A stretch of 64,000 nt of DNA from Sphingomonas caeni (GTDB lineage: Bacteria > Pseudomonadota > Alphaproteobacteria > Sphingomonadales > Sphingomonadaceae), in the NCBI RefSeq assembly GCF_026013415.1, contig NZ_JAPDOK010000008.1, positions 118,094 to 182,093 on the forward strand, written 5' to 3'. Shown in pieces: positions 44,672 through 54,281 of the stretch (within the stretch, counting starts at the first letter, position 1; each line of letters opens with the position of its first letter). The notes under the pieces are model-generated. The model did not search any database. It was not told the DNA's origin and worked only from the letters and a program-made list of their open reading frames with translations. The position numbers and the translations under genes are program-made.

Positions 44672-45451
44672 TCAGCGCATCCCCATCCGGATCGCGCCAT
44701 CCAGCCGCACGCATTCGCCGTTGAAATAGCCGTTGCGGATCATCTCTAGCGCGAGGCTGGCATATTCGTCGGGGTTGCCGAGCCGCGAGGGGTTGGGGAC
44801 CGAGGCTTCGAGTGCGGTGCGGACATTCTCGGGAACGCCGCGCAGCAGCGGGGTGTCGAAAACGCCGGGCAGGATCGAATTCACCCGGATCAGGTCGCGG
44901 GCGAGATCGCGTGCGATGGGGAGGGTCATGCCGACGATCGCGCCCTTGGAGGCCGAATAGGCGGCCTGGCCCATCTGCCCGTCCTGCGCGGCGACCGAGG
45001 CGGTGTTGATGATGACGCCGCGCTCGCCCTCGACCGGATCGATCGCGAGCATGCCCGCCGCGGCGCGGGTGATGCAGCGAAAGGTGCCGACGGTGTTGAG
45101 CTGGAGGATGAAGGCGAAGGCGGCGCTGGGGAATTGCTTGATCTCGCCGGTCGCCTTGTCGCGATAGGCCGTCTTGATCGAATTGCCGCTGCCCGCGCAG
45201 TTGACGAGGATGCGCTCCTGACCGTGCGCGGCGCGGGCCTTTTCGAAGGCGGCGTCGAGCGAGTCGTCCGAAAGCACATCGGCGCGGCAGAAGATGCCGC
45301 CGATTTCCTCCGCCATCCTGGGGCCCGCTTCCTCCTGGATGTCGAACACCGCGACCTTGACGCCCTGCGCCGCGAGCGCGCGTGCCGTAGCGGCGCCCAG
45401 GCCGGAGGCGGCGCCGGTGACCACGGCGGCGACGGATGAATCGAGCTTCAT
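44672..45451 (-). CDS. Short-chain dehydrogenase (3-hydroxyacyl-CoA dehydrogenase type)
   Basis: 259 residues. NAD-binding GAASGLGAATARALAAQG, acid DI after the second strand, NCAGSGNSIKT, and the catalytic Ser-Tyr-Lys set in NTASVAAQDG ... AAYSASKGAIVGMTLPIARDL. It is closest in look to the HSD17B10/type-II 3-hydroxyacyl-CoA dehydrogenases that oxidise short branched 3-hydroxyacyl-CoA. It is divergent from an enoyl-CoA hydratase gene 80 bases away, so both probably act in acyl-CoA breakdown. Confidence 0.92.
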   Translation of the reverse strand: MKLDSSVAAVVTGAASGLGAATARALAAQGVKVAVFDIQEEAGPRMAEEIGGIFCRADVLSDDSLDAAFEKARAAHGQERILVNCAGSGNSIKTAYRDKATGEIKQFPSAAFAFILQLNTVGTFRCITRAAAGMLAIDPVEGERGVIINTASVAAQDGQMGQAAYSASKGAIVGMTLPIARDLARDLIRVNSILPGVFDTPLLRGVPENVRTALEASVPNPSRLGNPDEYASLALEMIRNGYFNGECVRLDGAIRMGMR

Positions 45452-45531
45452 TGCATTCTCTCCCGGGATGCGGTCGCTTGCCGCTTCGTGCGGACGGGCT
45501 TAGCGGGGACGCAGGAGCGAAGGGAAGAGGC

Positions 45532-46308
45532 ATGAGCGACGTTCTGTTCGAGATGCAGCGCCAGGTGGCCGTGGTGCGGCTCAACCGGCCCGACCGGCTC
45601 AATGCGCTGAGCCCCGACATGCTCGACCTGCTGCGCGAGACGCTGTTGCGCGCGGTCGAGGAAGGCGCTCGCGCGGTGCTGGTGACCGGCGAGGGGCGGG
45701 CATTCTGCTCGGGCGCCGATCTGGCGGCGAGCGCGGCGGGGATGGGGGTGCGCGATCCGGGCGTGTCGCTGCGGGCGCATTACCATCCGGTGGCGGAGAC
45801 CTTCGCGGCGTTGCCGATTCCGGTGGTGACCGCGGTGAACGGCGCCGCGGCGGGGGCGGGGGCTTCGCTCGCGCTGCTGGGGGATATCGTGGTGATGGCG
45901 CGCTCGGCCTATCTGCTGCTCGCCTTCGCCAATATCGGGCTGGTGCCCGATGCGGGGGCGACCTGGCTGATCGCCAAGAGCGCGGGACGCGCCAAGGTGC
46001 TCGAAATGGCGCTGCTCGGCGAGCGGATGAGCGCCGAGGATGCGCGCGACGCCGGGATGGTGAGCCGCGTGGTCGATGACGAGGCGCTGATGGACGAGGC
46101 GATGGGCGTCGCGCAGAAGCTCGCCGCGATGCCGACCAAGGCGCTGGGGATGATCCGCAAGCAGGTCGCGGCGGCGCTGACGGGGACCCTGTCGAGCACG
46201 CTGGAGGTCGAGGCCGATCACCAGAGCGCGGCGGCGAAGACCGCGGACTTCATGGAAGGCGTGACGGCGTTCCTGCAGAAGCGCAAGCCGGAGTTTACCG
46301 GCCAGTGA
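45532..46308 (+). CDS. Enoyl-CoA hydratase/isomerase (PaaG-like)
   Basis: 258 residues from ATG 45532 after GAAGAGG. Crotonase-fold marks: [20 protein letters not shown], the oxyanion-hole stretch [12 protein letters not shown], and [22 protein letters not shown]. The second catalytic position follows the PaaG isomerase/hydratase pattern ([12 protein letters not shown] with D instead of E). Hydrates or isomerises unsaturated acyl-CoA. Overlaps the next gene by 4 bases (GTGA), beginning a three-gene operon with a ferredoxin reductase and a GH39 glycosidase. Confidence 0.92.
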   Translation: MSDVLFEMQRQVAVVRLNRPDRLNALSPDMLDLLRETLLRAVEEGARAVLVTGEGRAFCSGADLAASAAGMGVRDPGVSLRAHYHPVAETFAALPIPVVTAVNGAAAGAGASLALLGDIVVMARSAYLLLAFANIGLVPDAGATWLIAKSAGRAKVLEMALLGERMSAEDARDAGMVSRVVDDEALMDEAMGVAQKLAAMPTKALGMIRKQVAAALTGTLSSTLEVEADHQSAAAKTADFMEGVTAFLQKRKPEFTGQ

Positions 46309-47519
46309 AGCGCTATGACGTCGTGATCGTCGGGGCGGGCCATGCCGGCGCGCAGGCGGCGATCGCGCTTCGGCAGAACAAGTTCGAGGGCTCGATCGCG
46401 GTGATCGGGGACGAGCCCGAATATCCGTACGAGCGGCCACCGCTGTCGAAGGAATATTTCGCGGGGGAGAAGGCGTTCGAGCGGATCCTGATCCGGCCCG
46501 CGGCCTTTTGGGGCGAGCGGGGGATCGAGATGCTGCTCGGCAAGCGGGTGACGCGGGTGGGGCCGACGTCGCATGTCGTCAGCATCGGCGAGGAGATGAT
46601 CGGCTATGGTGCGCTGATCTGGGCGGCCGGGGGCAAGCCGCGGCTGCTGCCGAGCGGCGGGCATGAATTGGCGGGCGTGCATACGGTGCGGACGCGGGCC
46701 GATGCCGATGCGATGCTGGGTGAGCTTGAGGGCGTCGAACGCGTGGTGGTGATCGGCGGGGGCTATATCGGGCTCGAGGCGGCGGCGGTGCTGCGCAAGT
46801 TCGGGAAGCAGGTGACCGTGCTCGAGGCGATGGACCGGGTGCTGGCGCGCGTCGCGGGCGAGCCGCTGTCGCGCTTCTACGAGGCCGAGCATCGCGCGCA
46901 TGGCGTGACGGTGCGGCTGGGCGAGCAGGTCGTGGGGCTTGAAGGCGAGACCAAGGTTGCCGGGGTGCGGCTGGCTGACGGTGAAGTCGTGCCTGCCGAT
47001 CTGGTGATCGTCGGAATCGGGATCGTGCCTTCGGTCGAGCCCCTGCTTGCGGCGGGGGCCGAGGGCGGGAACGGCGTGCTGGTGGACGCGCAGTGCCGCA
47101 CCTCGCTGCCCGATGTCTTCGCGGTCGGCGATTGCGCGCTCCATTCGAACCGCTTCGCAGAAGGTGCCGTCATCCGGCTGGAATCGGTGCAGAATGCCAA
47201 CGACCAGGCGAGTGTCGCGGTGAAGACGATCCTGGGGCAGGAGGCGGCCTATGAGGCGGTGCCGTGGTTCTGGTCGAACCAGTATGACCTGAAGCTCCAG
47301 ACCGTCGGGCTCTCGATCGGGCATGATGCGACGGTGGTGCGCGGGCGTCCGGAGGATCGGAGTTTTTCGGTGGTGTATCTGCGGCAGGGCCGGGTGATCG
47401 CGCTCGACTGCGTCAACGCGACCAAGGATTATGTCGGCGGGCGGCGGCTGGTGGTGGCGGGGCTCTCGCCCGATCCCGCCTTGCTGGCCGATACGCGGAT
47501 TCCGTTGAAGGAGCTGTGA
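46305..47519 (+). CDS. FAD/NAD-dependent ferredoxin reductase-like oxidoreductase
   Basis: 404 residues starting with GTG 46305 overlapping the previous stop. Two Rossmann sites: [18 protein letters not shown] for FAD and [17 protein letters not shown] for NAD(P)[13 protein letters not shown], and the FAD C-motif [13 protein letters not shown]. The C-terminal reductase domain has [15 protein letters not shown]. It is the electron-entry partner of P450 or Rieske systems; no ferredoxin or oxygenase is in this operon, though the Rieske oxygenase at 29540 lacks a local reductase. Shares one base with the GH39 start. Confidence 0.93.
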   Translation: MKRYDVVIVGAGHAGAQAAIALRQNKFEGSIAVIGDEPEYPYERPPLSKEYFAGEKAFERILIRPAAFWGERGIEMLLGKRVTRVGPTSHVVSIGEEMIGYGALIWAAGGKPRLLPSGGHELAGVHTVRTRADADAMLGELEGVERVVVIGGGYIGLEAAAVLRKFGKQVTVLEAMDRVLARVAGEPLSRFYEAEHRAHGVTVRLGEQVVGLEGETKVAGVRLADGEVVPADLVIVGIGIVPSVEPLLAAGAEGGNGVLVDAQCRTSLPDVFAVGDCALHSNRFAEGAVIRLESVQNANDQASVAVKTILGQEAAYEAVPWFWSNQYDLKLQTVGLSIGHDATVVRGRPEDRSFSVVYLRQGRVIALDCVNATKDYVGGRRLVVAGLSPDPALLADTRIPLKEL

Positions 47520-49165
47520 TGCGCTATCTCCTCGCGTTTGCCGCCGCGCTGCTGGCAATGCCCGTTTCGGCGCAGGACTTTGCCGTGCCGATGACGGTGG
47601 ATGCGAGCACGCCGGTGGGGCAACTCGCCCCGATCTGGCGCTTCTTCGGCGCCGACGAGCCCAATTACGCAACGATGAAGGATGGGCGGAAGCTGCTCAC
47701 CCATCTGGGCGCGCTGCGCCCGGGCGAGATCTGGTTCCGCGCGCACAACCTGCTCACCAGCGGCGACGGCACGCCTGCGTTCAAATGGGGGAGCACCAAC
47801 GCCTATACCGAGGATGCGGCGGGCAATCCGGTGTACAACTGGACGATCTCCGACGCGATCATCGACAGCTATCGCGCACGGGGCATCCATCCCTATCTCG
47901 AGGTCGGCTTCATGCCCGAGGCGCTGTCGAGCGCTCCGCCGGGGATGCGCTACCAGCATGACTGGCGCCCGACCGTCAGTGGCTCGAGCTTCGACGGCGG
48001 CTGGCAATATCCGCCCAGGGACTATGGCCGATGGGAGGAGCTGGTCTATCGCTGGACGCTCCACAATGTGGAGCGATACGGGCGCGACGAAGTGCTGCGC
48101 TGGTATTTCGAGACGTGGAACGAGGCCAATCTGTCCGCCTATTGGAAGGGGACGCCGGAGGAATTCTACCGGCTCCACGACGTGACCGTTGCTGGCATTC
48201 GCCGCGCGCTGCCCGGTGCGCGGGTGGGCGGGCCCGATGTCGCCGGGGCGGGCGGGACGTTCATGGACGGCTTCCTCGCGCATGTCGTGGCGCAGGGCAC
48301 GCCGACCGATTTCCTTGCCTTCCACGCCAAGGGGGCGCCAACGCTGGTCGACGGGCATATCCGGATGGGGCTCGACGCGCAGTTGCGCACCGTCGATCAG
48401 GGCTTCGCCAAGATCGCGGCCGTGCCGGCCCTCAAGGACAAGCCGATCGTGATCGGCGAGAATGATCCGGAAGGCTGTGCGGCCTGTTCGGGCCCGGGGG
48501 TCAATTACCGCAACGGCACCGTCTATTCGAGCTATACCGCCGCCAGCTTTCCGCGGCTGTGGGAACTGGCGGCGCGGCACAGGGTCAACCTCGAAGGCGC
48601 GCTGACCTGGGCCTTCACCTTCGAGGACCAGCCCTGGTTCGCAGGATACCGCCAGCTGGCGAGCAACGGCATCGACCTGCCGGTGCTCAACACCTTCCGC
48701 CTGTTTGCGATGCTGGGGCCGACGCAGCTGGCGGCGACGAGCGCGAGGCAGGCGCCGCTCGACGCGATTCTCAAGGATGGGGTCCGGGGTGACCCGGATG
48801 TCGGCGTGCTGGCGACGCGGACCGCCGACGGCAGGATCGCGATCCTCGTCTGGCATTATCATGACGATGATGTCGCGGGGCCCTCGGCGCAGGTGTCGAT
48901 CGCGCTGACGGGGCTCGGCAAGGCGCGGGTGGCGAGGGTGACCCAGTGGCGCGTCGACGGCAGCCATGGCAACGCCTTCGCCGCCTGGAACGCGATGGGA
49001 TCACCGCGTTCGGTCAATCGCGATCAATATGCCGCGCTCGAAACTGCATCGCAGATGGTGCCGGAGGCTTGGGCGGCGCCGGTTGCCGTGAAGCGTGGGC
49101 GGGCGGATATCGCCTTCGGGCTGCCGCGGCAGGGCGTATCGCTGCTGATCGTCGAACCCCGCTAG
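47519..49165 (+). CDS. Secreted GH39-family glycosidase (beta-xylosidase-like)
   Basis: 548 residues from ATG 47519, with AAGGAG 5 bases before it; signal peptide LLAFAAALLAMPVSAQ. TIM barrel of GH39 with the acid/base glutamate E202 in FETWNEANLSAYW, and the probable nucleophile in PIVIGENDPEGCAAC. The C-terminal beta domain follows from about 400. It should hydrolyse xylosides or related glycosides in the periplasm. Finding it as the third, overlapping gene after an acyl-CoA hydratase and a ferredoxin reductase is unexpected. Ends 56 bases before pccB. Confidence 0.9.
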   Translation: MRYLLAFAAALLAMPVSAQDFAVPMTVDASTPVGQLAPIWRFFGADEPNYATMKDGRKLLTHLGALRPGEIWFRAHNLLTSGDGTPAFKWGSTNAYTEDAAGNPVYNWTISDAIIDSYRARGIHPYLEVGFMPEALSSAPPGMRYQHDWRPTVSGSSFDGGWQYPPRDYGRWEELVYRWTLHNVERYGRDEVLRWYFETWNEANLSAYWKGTPEEFYRLHDVTVAGIRRALPGARVGGPDVAGAGGTFMDGFLAHVVAQGTPTDFLAFHAKGAPTLVDGHIRMGLDAQLRTVDQGFAKIAAVPALKDKPIVIGENDPEGCAACSGPGVNYRNGTVYSSYTAASFPRLWELAARHRVNLEGALTWAFTFEDQPWFAGYRQLASNGIDLPVLNTFRLFAMLGPTQLAATSARQAPLDAILKDGVRGDPDVGVLATRTADGRIAILVWHYHDDDVAGPSAQVSIALTGLGKARVARVTQWRVDGSHGNAFAAWNAMGSPRSVNRDQYAALETASQMVPEAWAAPVAVKRGRADIAFGLPRQGVSLLIVEPR

Positions 49166-49221
49166 ACGGGGTGGCGCAGGCCCGGCCCCGGAGCTAAGGC
49201 GGGTCGTAACAGGAGAAACTT

Positions 49222-50748
49222 GTGTCTTCGACGATCGAGGAACTGGAGCGGCGCCGTGAAGCTGCGCGCAAGGGCGGCGGGGAGAAGCGGATCGACGCGC
49301 AGCACGCCAAGGGCAAGCTGACCGCGCGCGAGCGGGTCGAGGTGCTGCTCGACGAGGGGAGCTTCGAGGAGCTCGACATGTATGTCGAGCATAACTGCGT
49401 CGATTTCGGGATGGAGGCGCAGGTCGTCCCCGGCGACGGCGTGGTCACCGGATCGGGCACGATCAACGGGCGGCTGGTGTTCGTCTTCAGCCAGGATTTC
49501 ACCGTGTTCGGCGGGTCGCTGAGCGAGCGGCACGCGCAGAAGATCTGCAAGATCATGGACATGGCGATGAAGGTCGGCGCGCCGGTGATCGGGATGAACG
49601 ACAGCGGCGGTGCGCGCATCCAGGAGGGGGTGGCGAGCCTTGCGGGCTATGCGGAGGTGTTCCAGCGCAACGTGCTCGCCTCGGGCGTGGTGCCGCAGCT
49701 CTCGCTGATCATGGGGCCGTGTGCGGGTGGCGCGGTCTACTCGCCGGCGATGACCGACTTCATCTTCATGGTGAAGGATTCGAGCTACATGTTCGTGACC
49801 GGTCCGGACGTGGTGAAGACCGTCACCAACGAGGTCGTCACCCAGGAGGAACTGGGCGGGGCGGTCACCCACACCACCAAATCCTCGGTTGCGGACGTGG
49901 CGTTCGACAATGATATCGAGACGCTGCTGGCGGCGCGCGACTTCATCGATTTCCTGCCGGCGTCGAACCGCGTCGATGCCCCCGACCGGCCGACCGACGA
50001 TCCCTGGGACCGCATCGAGGACAGCCTCGACACGCTGATCCCGCCCAGCGCCAACCAGCCCTATGACATGCACGAGCTGATCCGGAAGACGCTCGACGAG
50101 GGCGATTTCTTCGAGCTCCAGCCCGCGCACGCCGCCAACATCATCATCGGCTTCGGCCGGGTGGAGGGCCGCACCGTGGGCGTGGTCGCGAACCAGCCGA
50201 TGGTGCTCGCCGGGTGCCTCGACATCAATTCGTCCAAAAAGGCCGCGCGCTTCGTGCGCTTCTGCGACGCGTTCGGGATCCCGATCCTGACCTTCGTCGA
50301 CGTGCCGGGCTTCCTGCCGGGCGTCGGGCAGGAGCATTCGGGGATCATCAAGCACGGCGCCAAGCTGCTCTTCGCCTATGCCGAGGCGACCGTGCCCAAG
50401 ATCACCGTGATCACGCGCAAGGCCTATGGTGGGGCGTATGACGTGATGGCGTCGAAGCATCTGCGCGGCGATCTGAACTATGCCTGGCCGACCGCCGAGA
50501 TCGCGGTGATGGGCGCGAAGGGCGCGGTGGAGATCATCTTCCGCGGCAAGACGGCGGACGAGATCGCCGAGCGTACCGCGGAGTATGAAGCGCGCTTCGC
50601 CAACCCGTTCGTGGCGGCGAGCAAGGGCTTCATCGACGAGGTGATCATGCCGCACTCGACGCGGCGCCGGATCGCGCTGGGGCTGCGCAAGCTGCGGGGG
50701 AAGCAGCTCGAGAACCCGTGGAAGAAGCATGACAATATCCCGCTGTAG
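49222..50748 (+). CDS. pccB: Propionyl-CoA carboxylase, carboxyltransferase (beta) subunit
   Basis: 508 residues, starting with GTG 49222 with AGGAG 6 bases before. It moves the carboxyl group from biotin to propionyl-CoA, giving methylmalonyl-CoA. Typical blocks: [83 protein letters not shown] and [13 protein letters not shown]. The first gene of an eleven- to twelve-gene plus-strand cluster; the biotin-carrying alpha subunit is at 58193. Its last 20 bases overlap a lipoprotein gene. Confidence 0.96.
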   Translation: MSSTIEELERRREAARKGGGEKRIDAQHAKGKLTARERVEVLLDEGSFEELDMYVEHNCVDFGMEAQVVPGDGVVTGSGTINGRLVFVFSQDFTVFGGSLSERHAQKICKIMDMAMKVGAPVIGMNDSGGARIQEGVASLAGYAEVFQRNVLASGVVPQLSLIMGPCAGGAVYSPAMTDFIFMVKDSSYMFVTGPDVVKTVTNEVVTQEELGGAVTHTTKSSVADVAFDNDIETLLAARDFIDFLPASNRVDAPDRPTDDPWDRIEDSLDTLIPPSANQPYDMHELIRKTLDEGDFFELQPAHAANIIIGFGRVEGRTVGVVANQPMVLAGCLDINSSKKAARFVRFCDAFGIPILTFVDVPGFLPGVGQEHSGIIKHGAKLLFAYAEATVPKITVITRKAYGGAYDVMASKHLRGDLNYAWPTAEIAVMGAKGAVEIIFRGKTADEIAERTAEYEARFANPFVAASKGFIDEVIMPHSTRRRIALGLRKLRGKQLENPWKKHDNIPL

Positions 50749-51484
50749 CGCGCTGCTCGCGGCATTGCTGGTCGCGGGATGCGGTTCGCCATTGAAAGCG
50801 GGCGATGCGGTCGCGATTGCCGACGCCAATGCTTCCGACGTGGCGGGTTCGGATGCGGGGATGCGACCGGCGATTGCCGATGCCGAGCTCCTCGCGCGCG
50901 CGTTTCAGGCGGTTTATGGCCACCGGACGGCGTTCGAGCAGGGGAACGGCAGCGGGAAATGGGTCACCGCGCCCGAGACGCTGTTCCACAATGGCAAGCA
51001 TCGCGTCCTGATCGCGTCGGATCAGCCGCTCTACCAGCGCGGCAAGATGCTGCGGGTCAGCTATCTGGACAGCGACGGCGACGGCAAGCCGTACAGGGTG
51101 CGCAAGACGTGGGAGCTGGGGCCGCGTTTCGTCTATGACTGGAACGTCTCGGGCTTTTTCGGGCCGCCGACGCTCTATGTCGCCGAAGCAAGCATGGGTG
51201 CCGGCTCGTCGTGCGGCACCTTTTGGCTGATCGAACTCCGCGACGAGGGGCCGGTGACCGTGGCGGAAGGCCCGCTATCCTATGGCGTCTACTACAAGGA
51301 GCCCCACGCCCAAGTCGGCGGCGAAATCGTCGGAATCGAGCAGGGACGCTCGTTTCGGGTGAAGTATACCGGCGCGGAGAATCTGACGGAGACCTGGCTG
51401 CGTGAGGGCGACCACTATGTGCGAAGCTCGCGACAGCGCCTGTCAGATGTGTGCGACTGGGAAGGTGATGGGGTGAAGCAATGA
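50729..51484 (+). CDS. Hypothetical lipoprotein (paralogue A)
   Basis: 251 residues. Lipoprotein signal [14 protein letters not shown] with the cysteine at about 18. The mature part has YGHRTAFE and [20 protein letters not shown], then [17 protein letters not shown] and [14 protein letters not shown]. The next gene encodes a diverged copy with the same SCxTFWL-EL and TW(L/V)R(E/K)GD(H/S)YV motifs. It overlaps the 3' end of pccB by 20 bases and the following gene by 4, so it is embedded in the propionate cluster. Function unknown. Confidence 0.8.
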   Translation: MTISRCSALLAALLVAGCGSPLKAGDAVAIADANASDVAGSDAGMRPAIADAELLARAFQAVYGHRTAFEQGNGSGKWVTAPETLFHNGKHRVLIASDQPLYQRGKMLRVSYLDSDGDGKPYRVRKTWELGPRFVYDWNVSGFFGPPTLYVAEASMGAGSSCGTFWLIELRDEGPVTVAEGPLSYGVYYKEPHAQVGGEIVGIEQGRSFRVKYTGAENLTETWLREGDHYVRSSRQRLSDVCDWEGDGVKQ

Positions 51485-52227
51485 GCCCGCGACTCCCGCG
51501 CGTGATCTGTTTCGCGGCGCTGCTGCTTGGGGCGTGCGGCGCGGCGCCGGTTACCAACGAAAGCGCGCCCACGCCGACCGCGACGGCAGCGGCCAGCGAT
51601 GCGGTGCGCGCGCTCCCCGAGGCCGAGCAGCGCGCGCGGGCGTTCAAGGCGGTGTTCGGCAAGGCGGAACCCGTTGCGGGTGTGGACGGCTTTTCCACCA
51701 AGGCCGGAAAGCTGGTCTGGCAGGGCGACCGCGCGGTGCTGATCACGGTGACCGAAGCCGACGAGGGCGCAGGCGCGTGCCACGCTTGTACCGGATCGCT
51801 AGGCATCTACTACCTGGTGCCCGACGGCGACGGCTTTCGCGTGACGGGGAAGTTTCCCGAGGCGGTTGTGGGCAACGGCTTTGGCGTGGGGCCGACCGAA
51901 TGGTCGGTATCGGACAAGTTCGGGCCGGTGCCGGTCATCTATTCGGAGGCGGGGTGGATGGGGCAGGGCTATAGCTGCTCCACCTTCTGGCTGACCGAGC
52001 TGCGCCCCGACAAGCCGGTGCTGGTGGCGAAAGTGCCGACCTTCTACGACGACGGCGACACCGGGAATGAAGACGCCAAGGGAACGCTGGAAGGCAAGTT
52101 CGCATCGATCGCCCGCGGCAAATCATTCACGTTGAACTTAACCGGGTTCAAACGCTTCAGCCAGACCTGGGTCCGCAAGGGCGACTCCTACGTCCTGTCG
52201 GGCGAGGATCAGATGGAAAAATGCTGA
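51481..52227 (+). CDS. Hypothetical lipoprotein (paralogue B)
   Basis: 248 residues. Signal VICFAALLLGACGA. It shares with the preceding gene the motifs ARAFKAVFGK ([10 protein letters not shown] in the other), YSCSTFWLTEL and QTWVRKGDSYV, so the two arose by tandem duplication. It has an extra Cys pair CHACTGS (about residue 100). Overlaps its paralogue in ATGA. 32 bases separate it from the thiolase gene. Function unknown; probably inner-face outer-membrane or periplasmic. Confidence 0.8.
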   Translation: MSPRLPRVICFAALLLGACGAAPVTNESAPTPTATAAASDAVRALPEAEQRARAFKAVFGKAEPVAGVDGFSTKAGKLVWQGDRAVLITVTEADEGAGACHACTGSLGIYYLVPDGDGFRVTGKFPEAVVGNGFGVGPTEWSVSDKFGPVPVIYSEAGWMGQGYSCSTFWLTELRPDKPVLVAKVPTFYDDGDTGNEDAKGTLEGKFASIARGKSFTLNLTGFKRFSQTWVRKGDSYVLSGEDQMEKC

Positions 52228-52258
52228 TGTCGATCACAAGGCTTTCGAGGGTTTTTTC

Positions 52259-53440
52259 ATGACCGACCCCATCGTCATCCTCTCCTATGCCCGCACGCCG
52301 ATGGGCAGCTTCCAGGGCAGCCTGTCGGGCGCTTCCGCGGTCGATCTGGGCGCGACGGCGGTCAAGGCGGCGGTCGAGCGCGCGGGGGTCGACCCGCAAG
52401 ATGTCGAGCGGTGTTACATGGGCTGCGTGCTTCCCGCCGGACTCGGCCAGGCACCGGCGCGGCAAGCGGCGCGCTATGCGGGGCTGGGGGATCATGTCGA
52501 GGCGGTGACCGTCAACAAGATGTGTGGGTCGGGCATGATGGCTGCGATGATGGCTGCCGATGCGATCGGCGCGGGCAGCGCGGACATGATCGTCGCGGGC
52601 GGCATGGAGAGCATGTCGAACGCGCCGTATCTCTCGAAGAAGCACCGCAGCGGCGCGCGGATCGGGCATGACACCGTCTATGATCACATGATGCTCGACG
52701 GGCTCGAGGACGCCTATGAGCCCGGGCGCGCGATGGGGACCTTTGCCGAGGATACCGCGGGCGAATATCAGCTCACCCGGCAGGCGCAGGACGATTATGC
52801 GATCGAATCGCTGACGCGCGCGCAGGCGGCGCAGGCCTCGGGCGCGTTCGACGGCGAGATCGTCGCGGTCGAGGTGAAGACGCGCAAGGGCACCGAGACG
52901 GTCGACAAGGACGAGCAGCCGCTCAAGGGCGATCCCTCGAAGATCCCGACGCTGCGCCCGGCCTTTTCGAAGGACGGGACGATCACCGCGGCGAATGCGA
53001 GTTCGATCTCGGACGGGGCCGCGGCGCTGGTGCTGACGCGCGCATCGGTGGCGGAGGCGAAGGGGCTGAAGGCGGTAGCTCGGATCGTGGGGCATACCGC
53101 GCACGCTCGCCAGCCTTCGCAATTCACCACTGCGCCCGTCGGGGCGATCGAGAAACTGCTCAAGCAGATCGGCTGGAGCGTGGGCGAGGTCGATCTGTTC
53201 GAGATCAACGAGGCGTTCGCCTGCGTGACGATGTTCGCGATGCACGATCTCGGCATCCCGCGCGACAAGGTGAACATCCATGGCGGCGCGACCGCGATGG
53301 GGCATCCGATCGGCGCCTCGGGCGCGCGCATCCTCGCCACGCTGATTGGCGCGCTCAAGGCTACCGGCGGCAAGCGCGGCGTCGCTTCGCTCTGCATCGG
53401 CGGCGGCGAGGCGACCGCGATGGCGGTGGAGCTGGTGTGA
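52259..53440 (+). CDS. Acetyl-CoA acetyltransferase (thiolase)
   Basis: 393 residues. Nucleophile C89 in VNKMCGSGMMA, the histidine in GGATAMGHPIGASGAR, and the second cysteine in ASLCIGGGEATA are all present. It joins two acetyl-CoA, or cleaves 3-ketoacyl-CoA such as 2-methylacetoacetyl-CoA from isoleucine breakdown, which would deliver propionyl-CoA to the cluster. That link is an inference. Its stop shares a base with the start of the small membrane gene (TGATG). Confidence 0.95.
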   Translation: MTDPIVILSYARTPMGSFQGSLSGASAVDLGATAVKAAVERAGVDPQDVERCYMGCVLPAGLGQAPARQAARYAGLGDHVEAVTVNKMCGSGMMAAMMAADAIGAGSADMIVAGGMESMSNAPYLSKKHRSGARIGHDTVYDHMMLDGLEDAYEPGRAMGTFAEDTAGEYQLTRQAQDDYAIESLTRAQAAQASGAFDGEIVAVEVKTRKGTETVDKDEQPLKGDPSKIPTLRPAFSKDGTITAANASSISDGAAALVLTRASVAEAKGLKAVARIVGHTAHARQPSQFTTAPVGAIEKLLKQIGWSVGEVDLFEINEAFACVTMFAMHDLGIPRDKVNIHGGATAMGHPIGASGARILATLIGALKATGGKRGVASLCIGGGEATAMAVELV

Positions 53441-53703
53441 TGAGCGGCGACCCCTTTTCCCTTGTCTGGCTGGGCGTGGTCGCCCTGATGGGAACGGTGA
53501 GCCTGTTCGGGGCGATCATCGACCTTAAGCGTGGATCGGCCGAGTTTATCTTGCGCGGGCCGATATGGGGTCCCCCGGAGGAGACATGGGTCTGGCGGGA
53601 CGAGGAGCCGTTCGAGTTCTGGGTCACGGTGGGCATGAAGTTGGCCGTCTTTGCGCTCGCGAGCTTCATGTTCTGCTCCGGGCTGGGCATGGTGAAATGG
53701 TGA
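53440..53703 (+). CDS. Small membrane protein, unknown
   Basis: 87 residues with two membrane helices (about 8-28, VWLGVVALMGTVSLFGAII; and 64-82, LAVFALASFMFCSG) and a loop containing RGPIWGPPEETWVWRDEEP. It begins at the stop of the thiolase gene and its own end overlaps possible starts of the epimerase gene, so it is translated with the pathway enzymes. No family recognised. Confidence 0.75.
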   Translation: MSGDPFSLVWLGVVALMGTVSLFGAIIDLKRGSAEFILRGPIWGPPEETWVWRDEEPFEFWVTVGMKLAVFALASFMFCSGLGMVKW

Positions 53704-53708
53704 AATCG

Positions 53709-54128
53709 ATGAAACTGGGCCGGTTGAACCATGTCGGCGTGGCGACGCCCTCGATTGCGGACTCGGTTCGCTTCTACCGCGACGTCATGGGGGCGGAGGT
53801 GATCCGCGAGCCGTTCGACCTGCCCGCGCAGGGGGTGAAGGTGTGCTTCGTCGATACGCCCAACTCGCAGATCGAGCTGATCGAGCCGCTGGGGGAGGGG
53901 TCGCCGATTCACGGGTTTCTAGCGAAGAACCCGGCGGGGGGGCAGCATCATCTCTGCTACGAGGTGCCGGATATCCATGAGGCCAAGGCGTGGTTCGAGG
54001 CGAAGGGGGCCAAGGTGCTCGGGGAGCCGCGGATCGGGGCGCATGGGACGTTGATCTTCTTCGTCCACCCCAAGGATATGGGCGGGGTGCTGACCGAGAT
54101 CATGGAGACGCCGCGTGAGGGGCATTGA
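53709..54128 (+). CDS. mce: Methylmalonyl-CoA epimerase (VOC family)
   Basis: 139 residues from ATG 53709 (MKLGRLNHVGVATPS). ATG 53697 would overlap the membrane gene and add four residues. It interconverts (S)- and (R)-methylmalonyl-CoA, between carboxylase and mutase. Metal ligands of the two VOC halves are visible: H in LNHVGVA, E in IELIEPLG, H in QHHLCYEVPD, and E in LTEIME. Followed by a 150-base palindromic repeat before the mutase gene. Confidence 0.93.
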   Translation: MKLGRLNHVGVATPSIADSVRFYRDVMGAEVIREPFDLPAQGVKVCFVDTPNSQIELIEPLGEGSPIHGFLAKNPAGGQHHLCYEVPDIHEAKAWFEAKGAKVLGEPRIGAHGTLIFFVHPKDMGGVLTEIMETPREGH

Positions 54129-54131
54129 TCC

Positions 54132-54280
54132 AATCTCCATCTCCCCCTTGGGGGAGATGGAAGGGGCCCGCCGCGAAGCGGTGGGAAGGGTGAGGGTCAC
54201 TGACCTCACCGCACTGACCCTCACCCTCCCACTCGGCTGCGCCGAGCGGGCCCCTCCCTCTCTCCCGAGGGGAGAGGGAA
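54132..54280. repeat. Palindromic repeat directly before the mutase start
   Basis: Outer arms AATCTCCATCTCCCCCTTGG and CTCTCCCGAGGGGAGAGGGA with inner GTGAGGGTCA / TGACCCTCAC and a GGGCCCGC-containing stem. The right end provides the GGAGAGGGAAG that serves as ribosome site for the TTG start of the mutase gene at 54282. Related to the element at 29424. Confidence 0.75.
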
Positions 54281-54281
54281 G

